A stretch of DNA of 58,202 nucleotides, from positions 1-58,202 of the forward strand of contig CAIVDV010000041.1 of NCBI GenBank assembly GCA_903904755.1, read 5' to 3'. The stretch is from an uncultured Acidobacteriaceae bacterium (lineage in GTDB: Bacteria; Acidobacteriota; Terriglobia; Terriglobales; Acidobacteriaceae). Each line of letters begins with the position of its first letter. Position 1 is the stretch's first letter. Under the pieces are notes generated by a model. That model saw only the letters and a list, made by a program, of their open reading frames with translations, was not told the DNA's origin and did no database searches. Below are positions 41,883 through 51,359 of this stretch, piece by piece. A program made the position numbers and the translations under genes.

Positions 41883-42319
41883 GCCATTTCCTTCCATCCG
41901 TCGCGCTGCTCGATGTGAATGTTTTGTGCGCTTTGGCTGACCCGTTGCATACGCACTTCGGCGTTGCATCGAGTTGGTTTTTGCATTGGCAGCATCCCTG
42001 GGCATTGTGCCCGCTCACTGAAGCAGGTTTTCTTCGGGTGGCTTCAAATCCACGTGCGGGGGCGCGCTCCCTTCGCGAATCGCAAGACTTCCTTGAAGTA
42101 ATTTCTTCTCACCCCGGATTTATTTGGATGCCGATGAAAGAAAGGTGGGTTGACTTGGCTGCGCCGCTCAGTCCCCGAATTTTTGGCCACCAGCAAATCA
42201 CCGATGCCTATCTGCTCGGTCTGGCCATCGCCAATCGCGGAACCCTCGTCACGCTGGATCGGGCATTTCTAGCCCTCGCCGGCCCCGAATACCGCCATCA
42301 TGTCCAGGTACTCAGCTAG
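41879..42319 (+). CDS. vapC: VapC-type PIN-domain toxin
   Basis: 146 aa from the TTG at 41879, overlapping the vapB stop (TTGA). PIN-domain acidic residues are all present: Asp12 (LLDVNVL), Glu48 (LTEAGFLR), Asp109 (ITDAYLLGLA) and Asp127 (VTLDRAF). PIN toxins are Mg-dependent RNases that cut tRNA or rRNA; the target here is unknown. The TDAYLLGLA form marks the subgroup often annotated as TA system VapC. It forms a two-gene operon with vapB, lower in GC than its surroundings. Confidence 0.9.
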   Translation: MSHFLPSVALLDVNVLCALADPLHTHFGVASSWFLHWQHPWALCPLTEAGFLRVASNPRAGARSLRESQDFLEVISSHPGFIWMPMKERWVDLAAPLSPRIFGHQQITDAYLLGLAIANRGTLVTLDRAFLALAGPEYRHHVQVLS

Positions 42320-42399
42320 GGAAGCCGCCTCCATCCAAACCCCATCGTGCGCACCCCAATAGCGCTAAAAGCTGGAAGCTAAAGGCTAAAAGCTGCCTC

Positions 42400-44313
42400 T
42401 CACCCCCACACCGCCGTTACCACCCAGTTCGCCACCCACGCCCCGCCATACGCCAGCACCAGCATCCACAGGAACTGAATCGCAGGCCACTTCCAACTGT
42501 TCGTCTCCCGCCGCACCACCGCCATCGTGCTCGTGCACTGCATCGCAAACGCAAAAAACACCATCAGCGCCACCGCCCCGCCCAGCGGCAAATCGTGGTG
42601 CAGGGCAGTCTGCAGGCTCTCCGCCTGCGTCTGCGGATCCGCCCCATACAGCGTCCCCATCGTCCCCACCATCACCTCGCGCGCCAGCACGCTCGTCAGC
42701 AGCCCAATCCCAATCTTCCAGTTAAATCCCAGCGGCGCAATCGCCGGCTCAATCACGTGTCCCAGCTTGCCAATCAGGCTCTCCGCCAGCTCCGGCGTCT
42801 TCCCCCCATGGATCGGCAAATGCGCCAGCACCCACAGTGCCAGCGTCACACACAAAATCACCGTACCCGCCTGATACAGAAACACCTGCGCCCGGTCCAC
42901 CAGCCGCAGCCCCATCGACCGCAGCGTCGGCATCCGGTACTGCGGCAGCTCCAGGATGAACGGCGTCTCGCTCGACTTCAAAATCGAGCTCTTCAGCAGC
43001 CACGCCGTCGTCATCGCTGCCACAAATCCCATCAGGTACAGCCCCAGCATCACCAGCGTCCGCAAGCCCACCAGCCCGCCCAAAAACGTCAGGTTCGGGA
43101 TAAACGCCGCAATCAGCAGCATGTACACCGGCAGCCGTGCGGAGCAGGTCATAAACGGCGTCACCAATATCGTCGCCAGCCTATCCCGCTTGTTCTCAAT
43201 CGTCCGCGTCGCCATAATCGCCGGCACCGCGCAGGCGTAAGCCGACAGCAGCGGAATAAACGCCTTCCCGTTCAGCCCAATCGTCCGCATCACCCGGTCG
43301 GCAATCAGCGCCGCCCGCGCCAGGTATCCCGTATCTTCCAAAATCCCGATAAACAAGAACAGCAGCAGAATCTGCGGCAAAAACACCAGCACGGAGCTCA
43401 CGCCCTTCCACGCCCCGTCCAGCAGCAGCGACCGCATCCACCCCTCCGGCACAAACGCCGCCACATAGCCGCCCGCCTTCGCCAGCACATCGCCAAACCC
43501 GTCGCTCAGCGGCTGCCCAATCGAAAACACCACCTCGAACACGCCAAACACCACCGCCAGAAACAGCAGCGGCCCCCACACCCTGTGCAGCAGAATCCCG
43601 TCCACCTTCTGCGTATTCTTCGCAGAAAGCGGCGCCTGGTATCCCGTCTTCGAGCTCACCTGCGCCGCCCACACATGCGTGCTCATCGCGTTGCCCAGCA
43701 CCGGCAGCGTAAACGGATGCGGCACATCGTCTGTATTGCTCACACCCCGGTGCCGGTTCAGAAATATCTGAATCGCATCCAGCCCTGTGCCCTGCGTCGC
43801 GCTCACCCGCGCCACCGGAGCACCCAGCTCCTCAGCCAGCTTCAGCGCATCCACCACACCGCCCCGCGCTTCCATCAGGTCGGTCATGTTCAGCAGCACC
43901 AGCGTCGGCAACCCCAGCCCCAGAATCGGCGCAGCCAGCATCAGTTGCCGCGTCAAATGCAGGCTGTCCATCACCAGCAGCACCGCATCCGGCTTCGGCG
44001 TGCCCGGCATGTTGCCCTTCAGCACATCAATCGAAACCCGCGCGTCCTCGCTGAACGGGTCCAGCGAGTAAATCCCCGGCAAATCAATCAGCACCAGGTC
44101 GTCGCGGTCAATTCCCGCCATCCGCCCCATGCGCTGCTCCACCGTCACTCCCGGATAATTCGCCACCTTCTGGCGAAGCCCGGTCAGCCGGTTGAACAAT
44201 GTCGATTTTCCAGAGTTGGGTGGCCCAATCAGAGCTATCGTCCGGAATTCCCCCAGGGAAGCGGCTGGCAATTCAGGGGGCTGAAAGGCCGCGGGGGTGC
44301 AGCAATCGCTCAT
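42400..44313 (-). CDS. feoB: Ferrous iron transporter FeoB
   Basis: 637 aa, on the short side for FeoB. The N-terminal G-domain shows G1 GPPNSGKST (30-38), G3 DLPGIYSL, and G4 as NMTD rather than NKxD. After the helical linker comes the membrane part with two Gate regions (about 290-420 and 480-620). It imports Fe2+ across the inner membrane, driven or gated by GTP. The start overlaps the feoA stop by 1 nt (TAATG). A short repeated stretch of AAAGCTNNAAGCT type lies just downstream at 42362-42396. Confidence 0.96.
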   Translation of the reverse strand: MSDCCTPAAFQPPELPAASLGEFRTIALIGPPNSGKSTLFNRLTGLRQKVANYPGVTVEQRMGRMAGIDRDDLVLIDLPGIYSLDPFSEDARVSIDVLKGNMPGTPKPDAVLLVMDSLHLTRQLMLAAPILGLGLPTLVLLNMTDLMEARGGVVDALKLAEELGAPVARVSATQGTGLDAIQIFLNRHRGVSNTDDVPHPFTLPVLGNAMSTHVWAAQVSSKTGYQAPLSAKNTQKVDGILLHRVWGPLLFLAVVFGVFEVVFSIGQPLSDGFGDVLAKAGGYVAAFVPEGWMRSLLLDGAWKGVSSVLVFLPQILLLFLFIGILEDTGYLARAALIADRVMRTIGLNGKAFIPLLSAYACAVPAIMATRTIENKRDRLATILVTPFMTCSARLPVYMLLIAAFIPNLTFLGGLVGLRTLVMLGLYLMGFVAAMTTAWLLKSSILKSSETPFILELPQYRMPTLRSMGLRLVDRAQVFLYQAGTVILCVTLALWVLAHLPIHGGKTPELAESLIGKLGHVIEPAIAPLGFNWKIGIGLLTSVLAREVMVGTMGTLYGADPQTQAESLQTALHHDLPLGGAVALMVFFAFAMQCTSTMAVVRRETNSWKWPAIQFLWMLVLAYGGAWVANWVVTAVWG

Positions 44314-44594
44314 TAGACCGCCTCTGCCAGTTCCGCCGCCTGTGCCACTACCGCCTCCGGCGCCGTCACCCGTATCGACCGCGCCGTCTCACGGCGCAGC
44401 GCAATCTCAATTCCGTCTACCCCATACACCGTCGGGTCGCCCGCCGGCGCTCGATGCACCACACGCACCAGCGCATTCGGCACAAATCCCATATGCATCA
44501 GATGGTTCTGCACTCCGGCAGGCAGCGTCAACTCCACCAGTCGCCCGACCTCGCCAACTCGCAAATCGCTCAGCACACGCACCTGCCGGACTCC
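44313..44594 (-). CDS. feoA: FeoA domain protein
   Basis: 93 aa from the GTG at 44594, which has AGGAAG 9 nt upstream. The open frame reaches to an ATG at 44699, but a good promoter (-35 TTGCAA, -10 TATACT) lies inside that extension, so the shorter form is preferred. SH3-like fold: LSDLRVGEVGRLVEL, the LMHMGFVPNALVRVVHRAP strand pair and the GIEIALRRETARSI end. FeoA is a small cytoplasmic partner of FeoB. The two genes overlap by one base. Confidence 0.88.
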   Translation of the reverse strand, partial: GVRQVRVLSDLRVGEVGRLVELTLPAGVQNHLMHMGFVPNALVRVVHRAPAGDPTVYGVDGIEIALRRETARSIRVTAPEAVVAQAAELAEAV

Positions 44595-44661
44595 CACCTG
44601 GGAATGCTTCCTGCTCTTACCAAAGCTCACAATCGAACTGCGACTACTTTGGTCGGACTTC

Positions 44662-44691
44662 AGTATACGACCGAAACGGTCTGGATTGCAA
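44662..44691 (-). promoter_or_regulatory. feoAB promoter with internal inverted repeat
   Basis: On the minus strand: TTGCAA (44691-44686), an 18-nt spacer, then TATACT (44667-44662). The spacer contains the palindrome GACCG-AAA-CGGTC (44669-44681), well placed for a metal-responsive repressor. It does not look like a classic Fur box. Confidence 0.5.
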
Positions 44692-44821
44692 TTTGCCACG
44701 CCGGATGACCTCTCAAGCCTGTTCTAACAAGCCCAAAACGCCAAAAAAGTGACCGGCATCACGTCCCTCTCCGGCTACTTTTCCTGCATCTCTGGTCCAC
44801 TCCGGCGGTACAGTGAAGAGC

Positions 44822-45109
44822 ATGACCCACCAACAGTTTACCGCCTCGCTCTCCGCTCCATCGCCGCCCCAGGGTCTTTCTCCTCAACTGCTTGCACTCT
44901 GGTGGGACGCAAAAGGGAACTGGTCCCAGGCCCACGCCTGCGTCGACGACCTCGAAACCCCCGCAGCCATGGCCGTACACGCCTACCTCCACCGCAAGGA
45001 AGGCGTCCAGTGGAACGCCGACTACTGGTACCGCAGGGCAGGGAAGCAATACCACCGCCCCACCCTCGAAGCAGAACACCAGGCCCTTCTCCAGGCTTTC
45101 CTGTCCTGA
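44822..45109 (+). CDS. Small conserved hypothetical protein
   Basis: 95 aa from the ATG at 44822; a GTG at 44813 is in frame. Soluble, helical, with the recognisable pattern WDAKGNWSQAHACVDDLETPAAMAVHAYLHRKEGVQWNADYWYRRAG. I have seen this pattern in uncharacterised proteins of several phyla. No catalytic motif can be named. Single gene between divergent feoA and the convergent arg operon. Confidence 0.7.
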   Translation: MTHQQFTASLSAPSPPQGLSPQLLALWWDAKGNWSQAHACVDDLETPAAMAVHAYLHRKEGVQWNADYWYRRAGKQYHRPTLEAEHQALLQAFLS

Positions 45110-45125
45110 TCCCTGACCCCTCGAA

Positions 45126-45644
45126 TCAACTCAGCCCCACCAACTGCCGCGCCACCTGCCGCTGTCCCAATATCGACGTCTTGGGAATCTTCCCTCGCAC
45201 CATCGCCACTTCGTCGCATCGGTGCAGCCGCGGGCAGCTCTGGCAATCCTTGAAAATCTTGTCCGGCAGCTCCGCCTTGTCTTCCACCGTCCTGAAGCCG
45301 TACTTGAAAAAGAAATCCGGAATCCTCGTAAACAGGCACACCGACTGGATCCCGTGCTCCTCGGCTTCCTTCAGCAGCGCCTTCAGCACCCGTCCGCCCG
45401 CGCCCTTGCCCTTGGCGCCCGGCTTCATCACAATCGACCGCACCTCCGCCAAATGCGGCCCATACAAATGCAGCGCCCCGCACCCCAGAAAAACCCCGGT
45501 ATCCGACAGCGCAATCGTAAAATCCCTTACGTTCTCGCAAATCTCTGCAAACTGCCGCTTCAGCAGCGTCCCATCGCCACTCAGGCTGTTTACCAGTTCA
45601 AATATCTCCTGCGCATCCTGCAGCCGGGCCTTACGCACCTCCAT
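45126..45644 (-). CDS. argA: N-acetylglutamate synthase-like GNAT (short ArgA)
   Basis: 172 aa GNAT. Motifs GCGALHLYGPHLAEVRSIVM, the acetyl-CoA loop KPGAKGKGAGG and FTRIPDFFFKYGF closely resemble the short, kinase-free NAGS enzymes such as mycobacterial ArgA. It would make N-acetylglutamate, the first step of arginine synthesis. A C-terminal CQSCPRLHRC segment adds three Cys and a His, perhaps a metal site. It overlaps argH by 14 nt and is the last gene of the arg operon, which supports the role. Confidence 0.85.
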   Translation of the reverse strand: MEVRKARLQDAQEIFELVNSLSGDGTLLKRQFAEICENVRDFTIALSDTGVFLGCGALHLYGPHLAEVRSIVMKPGAKGKGAGGRVLKALLKEAEEHGIQSVCLFTRIPDFFFKYGFRTVEDKAELPDKIFKDCQSCPRLHRCDEVAMVRGKIPKTSILGQRQVARQLVGLS

Positions 45645-47037
45645 GGCTTGCCTCCAGCGCGCTCACCTGCGCCTCCACCAGCGCCAGTGCTTCAGCCACC
45701 CGTCCGCGCGCCGTTCCGCCAATCACATCATGGCAGTCCAACGTCGCCTCCAGCGTCACCGCGTCGTAAAAGTCCGGCCCAAATTCCTCGCCAAACTCCT
45801 GCAGCTCAACCAGCGTCAGCGCACCCAGCTCCCGGCCCGTCTCCAGCCCAAACCGCACCGCGTTGCCAATCTTCTCGTGCGCCTTGCGGAAGGGAACTCC
45901 CTTGTGCACCAGGTACGTCGCCGCCGCCATCGCATTCAGATAGCCGGTATCCGCTGCCTCTTCCAGCCGCTCCAGGTTGAAGCCCAGCGCCGTCGTAAAC
46001 CGCGCCAGCAGCCCAATCATCTGCGCCGTGCCGCGCACCGCAAACAGCGGCTCCTGCGTCTCCTGCATGTCCTTGTTGTACGCCAGCGGCAATCCCTTCA
46101 CCTGCAACGTCACCGACGCCGCAGCTCCGTGAATCCGCCCAACCTTGGCCCGCACCAGCTCCGTCAAATCCGGATTCTTCTTCTGCGGCATCGCGCTCGA
46201 CCCCGTCGAGAAAGCCTCCGGCAACCGCACAAAATCAAACTCCGCCGTCGCAAACAGCGTAATCTCCTCCGCAAACCGGCTCGCATGAAGCCCCACAAAG
46301 GTCAGCGCCTGCAGATACTCCAGCACAAAATCCCGGTCGCTCGTCGCGTCCATGCTGTTTGCCGTCGGCCCCGTAAAGCCAAGCTCCGCCGCCGCAATCG
46401 TGCGGTCCAGCTTCAGCGTCGCCCCGGCAATCGCGCCCGAGCCCAGCGGGCAGTAATTCAGCCGCCGCCGGCAATCCTCCAGCCGCGAAATATCCCGCAG
46501 CAGCATCTGCGCATACGCCTGCAGCCAGTGCGCAATCAGCACAGGCTCGGCCCGCTGCAAATGCGTAAAGCTCGGCATCGGCGCATCGCCCGCCGCCTTC
46601 GCCTTCTCCACCAGCGCCCGCACCCACTTCGTCAGCGCGCTAATCGTCACGCCAATCTGCTCCCGCGTATACAACCGCAGGTCGGTCGCAATCTGCTCGT
46701 TCCGGCTCCGCCCCGTGTGCAGCTTCAGCGCCAGCGATCCCAGCTTCTCCGTCAGCGCCAGCTCCACATAGTGGTGAATATCCTCAGCCACCGCGTGGTC
46801 CCGCACCTGCGCCTGCCCGGCCTCGCTCGCGTGCTCCACCACCAGCTCATCCAGCGCCGTGCGAATCTTCGCCAGCTCATCCGCCGTCAAAATCCCCGCC
46901 GCCGCAATCGCCGCAGCATGGGCCTTGCTCGCCGCACACTCCTGCGCCAGCAACTGCCAGTCAAACACTATCGATCTCTGCCACGCCTCAAACTCGGCAT
47001 CAAGCGGCTCGCGAAAGCGGCCGGACCACATCTTCAC
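45631..47037 (-). CDS. argH: Argininosuccinate lyase
   Basis: 468 aa. Splits argininosuccinate into arginine and fumarate, the last step of the pathway. Fumarase/aspartase superfamily: start MWSGRFREPLD, TGRSRNEQIATDLRLY, THLQRAEPVLIAHW, and the catalytic Ser loop GSSAMPQKKNPD. It is separated from argF by 188 bp that contain a twin-palindrome repeat, and overlaps the NAGS gene at its end. Confidence 0.98.
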   Translation of the reverse strand: MKMWSGRFREPLDAEFEAWQRSIVFDWQLLAQECAASKAHAAAIAAAGILTADELAKIRTALDELVVEHASEAGQAQVRDHAVAEDIHHYVELALTEKLGSLALKLHTGRSRNEQIATDLRLYTREQIGVTISALTKWVRALVEKAKAAGDAPMPSFTHLQRAEPVLIAHWLQAYAQMLLRDISRLEDCRRRLNYCPLGSGAIAGATLKLDRTIAAAELGFTGPTANSMDATSDRDFVLEYLQALTFVGLHASRFAEEITLFATAEFDFVRLPEAFSTGSSAMPQKKNPDLTELVRAKVGRIHGAAASVTLQVKGLPLAYNKDMQETQEPLFAVRGTAQMIGLLARFTTALGFNLERLEEAADTGYLNAMAAATYLVHKGVPFRKAHEKIGNAVRFGLETGRELGALTLVELQEFGEEFGPDFYDAVTLEATLDCHDVIGGTARGRVAEALALVEAQVSALEASHGGA

Positions 47038-47134
47038 AATTCACTCCTTAAAGCGTCTCGAAATCCTTCAACGACTTGAACAGTACGGGCTTTCCACGCT
47101 GCTGAAAAAACTCTAATTTCGATGCTTTGTAAAG

Positions 47135-47189
47135 GGGCATGACTTCAGTCATGCCGTAAATGCCTGTTAAAAAAAGATGGGCTTTAGCC
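47135..47189. repeat. Twin-palindrome REP-like element
   Basis: First palindrome GGCATGAC-TTCA-GTCATGCC (47135-47154), second GGGC-TTTA-GCCC (47178-47189), followed by CTGAGGGATG. Same layout as 11223-11277. It lies between argF and argH within the operon. Confidence 0.8.
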
Positions 47190-47225
47190 CCTGAGGGATG
47201 CCCTTCCCGTAGATATCACCAATCC

Positions 47226-48257
47226 CTACCCCGCAAACCGCTCCGCATTCTTCAGCCCGCCCAGCAGCAACAGCAGCAGCGCCTTCTGCGCATGCATCCT
47301 GTTCTCCGCCTGGTCAAACACAATCGACTGCGGCCCATCCAGCACCGCATCCGTCACCTCGGCATTCCGCCGAGCCGGCAGACAGTGCATAAACACCGCA
47401 TTCGCCTGCGCACGCGCCATCAGCGCCTCATTCACCTGGAACGGCCGAAAGATCGGTGCCCTCTTCGTCGACTCATGCTCCATGCCCATGCTCACACACA
47501 CATCCGTGTAAATCGCGTGCGCCCCTTCGGCACCCGCCTGCGGATCCTGCGTCAGCTTCACTTCGCTGCCGTTCTTCGCGGCAATCTCGCGCGCCAGCGT
47601 CACAATCTCAATATCCGGCGAGTATCCGCGCGGCGTCGCCACCGTCACATTCGCGCCCAGTTGCGCACCCGTCAGCATCAGCGAGTGGCACACATTGTTC
47701 CCATCGCCCACATACGTAAAATTCAGTCCTTCGACGGAACCAAAATGCTCTTCCAGCGTCATGAAATCCGCCAGCGCCTGGCACGGATGTTCAAAGTCCG
47801 ACAGCGCATTGATCACCGGCACCCGCGCATTCGCAGCCATCTCCGTAATCGTGTCGTGCGCATACGTCCGCAGCACAATCACATCCACCCAGCGCTCCAC
47901 ATTCTTCGCCACGTCCGCAATCGATTCGCGCTCGCCCAGCGGCGAATTCGTCTGGTCAAAGAAAATCGCATTCCCGCCCAGCGTGTTGATGCCCGCCTCA
48001 AAGCTCAGCCGCGTGCGCAGGCTCGCCTTCTCAAACATCAGCACCATCTGCTTTGCGTCCAGCGCCCGCCGAAACTCCTTCGGATTCGCCTTCACCTCGT
48101 GTCCCAGCTTCAAAATCGCGCGCACTTCCGCGCTCGTCAAATCGCTGATGGAACACAAATCTTCGCCGGCCAGCCGCTCTGCTGCTGCCAGAATATCCAC
48201 GTCTTCATGCGACGGAATCGCTACCGCCTGCCGCTCCAGAAATGCTTTGCTAGCCAC
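47226..48257 (-). CDS. argF: Ornithine carbamoyltransferase
   Basis: 343 aa from the GTG at 48257, preceded by GGAGAAGG; the open frame extends back into argD but without support. Makes citrulline from ornithine and carbamoyl phosphate. Carbamoyl-phosphate motif FEKASLRTRLSFE (Leu replaces the usual Thr of STRT), HPCQALAD, ornithine motif SMG in TDVCVSMG, and MHCLPARRNAEVTD. The SMG motif favours ornithine over acetylornithine as substrate. Its start lies just before the argD stop (overlap 8 nt). Confidence 0.95.
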   Translation of the reverse strand: MASKAFLERQAVAIPSHEDVDILAAAERLAGEDLCSISDLTSAEVRAILKLGHEVKANPKEFRRALDAKQMVLMFEKASLRTRLSFEAGINTLGGNAIFFDQTNSPLGERESIADVAKNVERWVDVIVLRTYAHDTITEMAANARVPVINALSDFEHPCQALADFMTLEEHFGSVEGLNFTYVGDGNNVCHSLMLTGAQLGANVTVATPRGYSPDIEIVTLAREIAAKNGSEVKLTQDPQAGAEGAHAIYTDVCVSMGMEHESTKRAPIFRPFQVNEALMARAQANAVFMHCLPARRNAEVTDAVLDGPQSIVFDQAENRMHAQKALLLLLLGGLKNAERFAG

Positions 48258-49500
48258 TGACCTTCTCCTCACTCTTCGCCGCTGCAACCTGCGCGGCATC
48301 TTCCGTCAAAATCTCATCCAGCGCCGCAATGGCCTGGTCCACATTCGCCTTGCTCAAGATATACGGCGGCAGGAATCGCAGCACCGTCTCGCTCGTGCAG
48401 TTGATCAATATCTTCCGCTCCAGCATCTTGCGCACAATCGTCTTGCCCAGCTCCGCGGTATTCACTTCCGCGGCCACCATCAGGCCCTTGCCGCGCACAT
48501 CCACAATCGCTTCGTGCTTCGTCGCCAGCCCGCGCAGCGCATCCATAAAGTACTCGCCCACCTCGGTCGCGTGCGCCATCAAGCCACTGCGGTCAATCTC
48601 GTCCAGCACCGCAATCGCCACCGCACACGCCAGCGGTCCGCCGCCAAACGTCGTCCCATGCATCCCCGGATGAATCGCGCGCGCCACCTCTTCCGTGCAC
48701 AGAATCGCACCCAGCGGCACGCCTCCCGCCAGCGGCTTCGCCAGCGTTGTAATATCCGGCTGCACATCGTAGTGCTGGTACGCGCAGAATTTGCCCGTGC
48801 GCCCCACACCCGCCTGAATCTCATCCACAATCAGCAGCGCGCCAGTCGCCTGCGTCAGCTCCCGCGCCGCCTGCATAAACTCCGCAGTCGCAGGACGAAT
48901 GCCGCCCTCGCCCTGAATCGCCTCAATCAAAATCGCGCAAACATCGGTTGAAAACTTCGCCTTCAAATCAGCAACATCGTTGAAGCGCACAAACTCCACA
49001 CCCGGCAGCGTCGGTCCAAACGGCTCGCGATACTTCGCCTTGTACGTCGTCGAAACACTGCCGTACGTGCGCCCGTGGAAGCTCTGCTCCATCGCCAGAA
49101 ACTTCGTCCCAATCGTCCGGCCTTCTTCTCTCAGCAGACCCGCATGGGCGCGCGCAAACTTCATCGCGCCTTCCCATGCTTCCGTCCCCGTGTTCGCAAA
49201 AAACACGCGGTCCATTCCACTCTTTTCCGTCAGCCGCAGCGCCAGTTCCGCCTGCCCCGTATGGAAGTAGAGATTCGATGTGTGAATCAGCGCCTTCGAT
49301 TGACGCGCAATCGCATCTTCAATCGACTTGTGTCCATACCCCAGCGCATTCACGCCAATGCCGCTCAGCAAATCCAGGTAGCGGTCGCCCTTTTCGTCAA
49401 TCAAAAACACGCCTTCGCCCCGCTCGAACAGCAGCGGATTCCGGTCATACGTCGGCACCAGCAACTTCGCTTCTGCGGCCCGTGTCGTCTCCAGCTTCAT
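48250..49500 (-). CDS. argD: Acetylornithine aminotransferase
   Basis: 416 aa from the ATG at 49500, which has AGGAG 9 nt upstream; an ATG three codons earlier abuts that site. Class III PLP aminotransferase: NTGTEAWEGAMKFAR, FHGRTYGS, the Asp-containing DEIQAGVGRTG, and the Schiff-base Lys in TLAKPLAGG. Transfers an amino group to N-acetylglutamate semialdehyde. It follows argB by 15 nt and overlaps argF. Confidence 0.96.
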   Translation of the reverse strand: MKLETTRAAEAKLLVPTYDRNPLLFERGEGVFLIDEKGDRYLDLLSGIGVNALGYGHKSIEDAIARQSKALIHTSNLYFHTGQAELALRLTEKSGMDRVFFANTGTEAWEGAMKFARAHAGLLREEGRTIGTKFLAMEQSFHGRTYGSVSTTYKAKYREPFGPTLPGVEFVRFNDVADLKAKFSTDVCAILIEAIQGEGGIRPATAEFMQAARELTQATGALLIVDEIQAGVGRTGKFCAYQHYDVQPDITTLAKPLAGGVPLGAILCTEEVARAIHPGMHGTTFGGGPLACAVAIAVLDEIDRSGLMAHATEVGEYFMDALRGLATKHEAIVDVRGKGLMVAAEVNTAELGKTIVRKMLERKILINCTSETVLRFLPPYILSKANVDQAIAALDEILTEDAAQVAAAKSEEKVSG

Positions 49501-49515
49501 CGTCGTCATCTCCTC

Positions 49516-50298
49516 TTATGCCACCATCACTTCCGTGCCTTCGCTCACGCGCGACGTGCACAGATCCGGCAATACCTTTGCACTCTCCGCAGGCAATATC
49601 CGCACCCGCTTTACACCGCGCAGCAACGCATCCCGGCACGCGCTCAACTTTGGCAGCATCCCTCCGGTAATCACGCCGCTCTTCGCCATCTCCGCAATCT
49701 GGTCAATGGAAAGCCACCGCATCGTCTCGCCATTCGCGCCGCGCACTCCCGGCACATCCGTCAGAAACACCAGCGCATCCGCCTTGCACGCCGCAGCACA
49801 CGCCGCAGCCATCTCATCGGCATTGATGTTGTAGTACTCGCCGTCAAATCCCAGCGCCATGCTGCACAGCACCGGCACCGCATGGATCTTCCAAATCGCT
49901 TCAATCAACCTGGGATCGCTCGCCGCAATCTCGCCCACATACCCCAGGTCCGGCCCGCTCTGTTTCTTCCGCGCGCGGAACTGCAATCCATCGCCGCCGC
50001 ACAATCCCACAGCAGGCTGCCCCACCGCGCCCAGCGCAGCCACCAGGCTCTTGTTCACCTTCCCGGCAAACACCATCAGCGCAGCATCCCGCGTCTCCGC
50101 ATCGGTCACGCGCAGCCCATTCACAAACTCGCTCTTCTTGCCCAGCTTTTCCAGCGTGCGCGTCAACTGGATTCCGCCGCCATGCACCACCGCCACCTGG
50201 TTGCCATCCTTCACCAGCGCCACAATCGCGCGCACACAGGCATCCAGAATTGCGGGACTCTCCAGGCCGGCGCCGCCCAGTTTCACAAGATACTTCAT
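49516..50298 (-). CDS. argB: Acetylglutamate kinase
   Basis: 260 aa from the ATG at 50298, which overlaps the argC stop (ATGA). Amino-acid kinase fold: VKLGGAGLE, VVHGGGIQLTRTLEKLGKKSEFVNGLRVTD, NINADEMAAACA, FLTDVPGV and ITGGMLPKL. It phosphorylates N-acetylglutamate. It lacks the long N-terminal helix of arginine-inhibited hexameric forms, so feedback inhibition may be weak; that is inference from length. Confidence 0.96.
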   Translation of the reverse strand: MKYLVKLGGAGLESPAILDACVRAIVALVKDGNQVAVVHGGGIQLTRTLEKLGKKSEFVNGLRVTDAETRDAALMVFAGKVNKSLVAALGAVGQPAVGLCGGDGLQFRARKKQSGPDLGYVGEIAASDPRLIEAIWKIHAVPVLCSMALGFDGEYYNINADEMAAACAAACKADALVFLTDVPGVRGANGETMRWLSIDQIAEMAKSGVITGGMLPKLSACRDALLRGVKRVRILPAESAKVLPDLCTSRVSEGTEVMVA

Positions 50299-51359
50299 TC
50301 CAGGCCCTCCGCCTCTGCCCACCCATACATCACGTTCAGGTTTTGCACGGCCTGTCCCGCCGCACCCTTCAGCAAATTGTCCAGGCAGCTCACAATCACC
50401 GCACGCCGCCCATCCTTCGCAAGCTGAAATCCGATATCGCAATAGTTCGTCCGCACGCTCTGCTGTATCTGCGGCAAGGTCGTTCCATACAGCCGCACCA
50501 TCGGGCTGTGCGCATAGAACCTCGCATAGCAAGCCTCAATCGCAGCGCTCGTCATCTCCTCGCGGAACCGCACATAAATCGTCGACAAAATTCCCCGCGG
50601 AATCGGCAGCAGATGCGGCGTAAAAATTATCCCGTCCGCAGGCAACTCCAACTGCTCCAGCAACTCGCCCGTATGCCTGTGCCCAAACACGCCGTAGGCT
50701 GACAAATTATCCGCCGCGTACATGTAATGCGTCTTCGCCGTCGGTGCTTTCCCCGCGCCGCTCACGCCGCTTTTGGCATCCGCAATAATCCCGTGCTCCA
50801 CTTCCACCAGGCCGGCCTGCACCAGCGGCTTCAGCGCCAAGATAACGCTCGTCGCATAGCACCCAGGATTTGCCACCAGCCCGGCTCCGTGAATCGCCGC
50901 ACGGTGCAGTTCCGGCATCCCGTACACCGCCTCCGCCTGCATCTGCAGCGCATCGGCACTGCCTTCATCCTCAAACCGGTACACCGCGCGATTCTCGCCC
51001 GCTTCCAGACGCCACGCGCCGCTCAGGTCAATCACCCGTATCCCGCGCTTCCGCGCCTGCGGCACCAGCTCCCGGCTCAGCTCATGCGGAGTCGCCAGAA
51101 ACAGCACCTCAACCCCCAGGTCCTCCATCAGCTCAAAGCTGAACGGCTCCACCGGCAGGTTCCCAGTCCCATGGCTGTCATGGAGATGCGGATGAATCTC
51201 GCCCAGCGTCGGCACTTTCGCGTCCCGGCTTGCCTCCGCCCGGCCCAAAAACACCGGCGTCGCGCCCTTCAACCTCGGATGCCGCACCAGCAGCCGCGCC
51301 AGCTCCGCGCCTGCATATCCGGTCACTCCCATGACCGCCGTCTGTACTGCTTTGCTCAT
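50295..51359 (-). CDS. argC: N-acetyl-gamma-glutamyl-phosphate reductase
   Basis: 354 aa from the ATG at 51359, overlapping the argR stop (ATGA). NADP-binding start VMGVTGYAGAELARLL; catalytic Cys in GLVANPGCYATS; His in the TPHLLPIPRGI segment. Reduces acetylglutamyl phosphate to the semialdehyde. First enzyme gene of the operon, directly behind the repressor. Confidence 0.97.
   Translation of the reverse strand: MSKAVQTAVMGVTGYAGAELARLLVRHPRLKGATPVFLGRAEASRDAKVPTLGEIHPHLHDSHGTGNLPVEPFSFELMEDLGVEVLFLATPHELSRELVPQARKRGIRVIDLSGAWRLEAGENRAVYRFEDEGSADALQMQAEAVYGMPELHRAAIHGAGLVANPGCYATSVILALKPLVQAGLVEVEHGIIADAKSGVSGAGKAPTAKTHYMYAADNLSAYGVFGHRHTGELLEQLELPADGIIFTPHLLPIPRGILSTIYVRFREEMTSAAIEACYARFYAHSPMVRLYGTTLPQIQQSVRTNYCDIGFQLAKDGRRAVIVSCLDNLLKGAAGQAVQNLNVMYGWAEAEGLE

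Noticed and set aside
44595-44699. N-terminal extension of FeoA
   Set aside because: A good promoter lies inside it, and a GTG with a ribosome site gives a normal-length protein.
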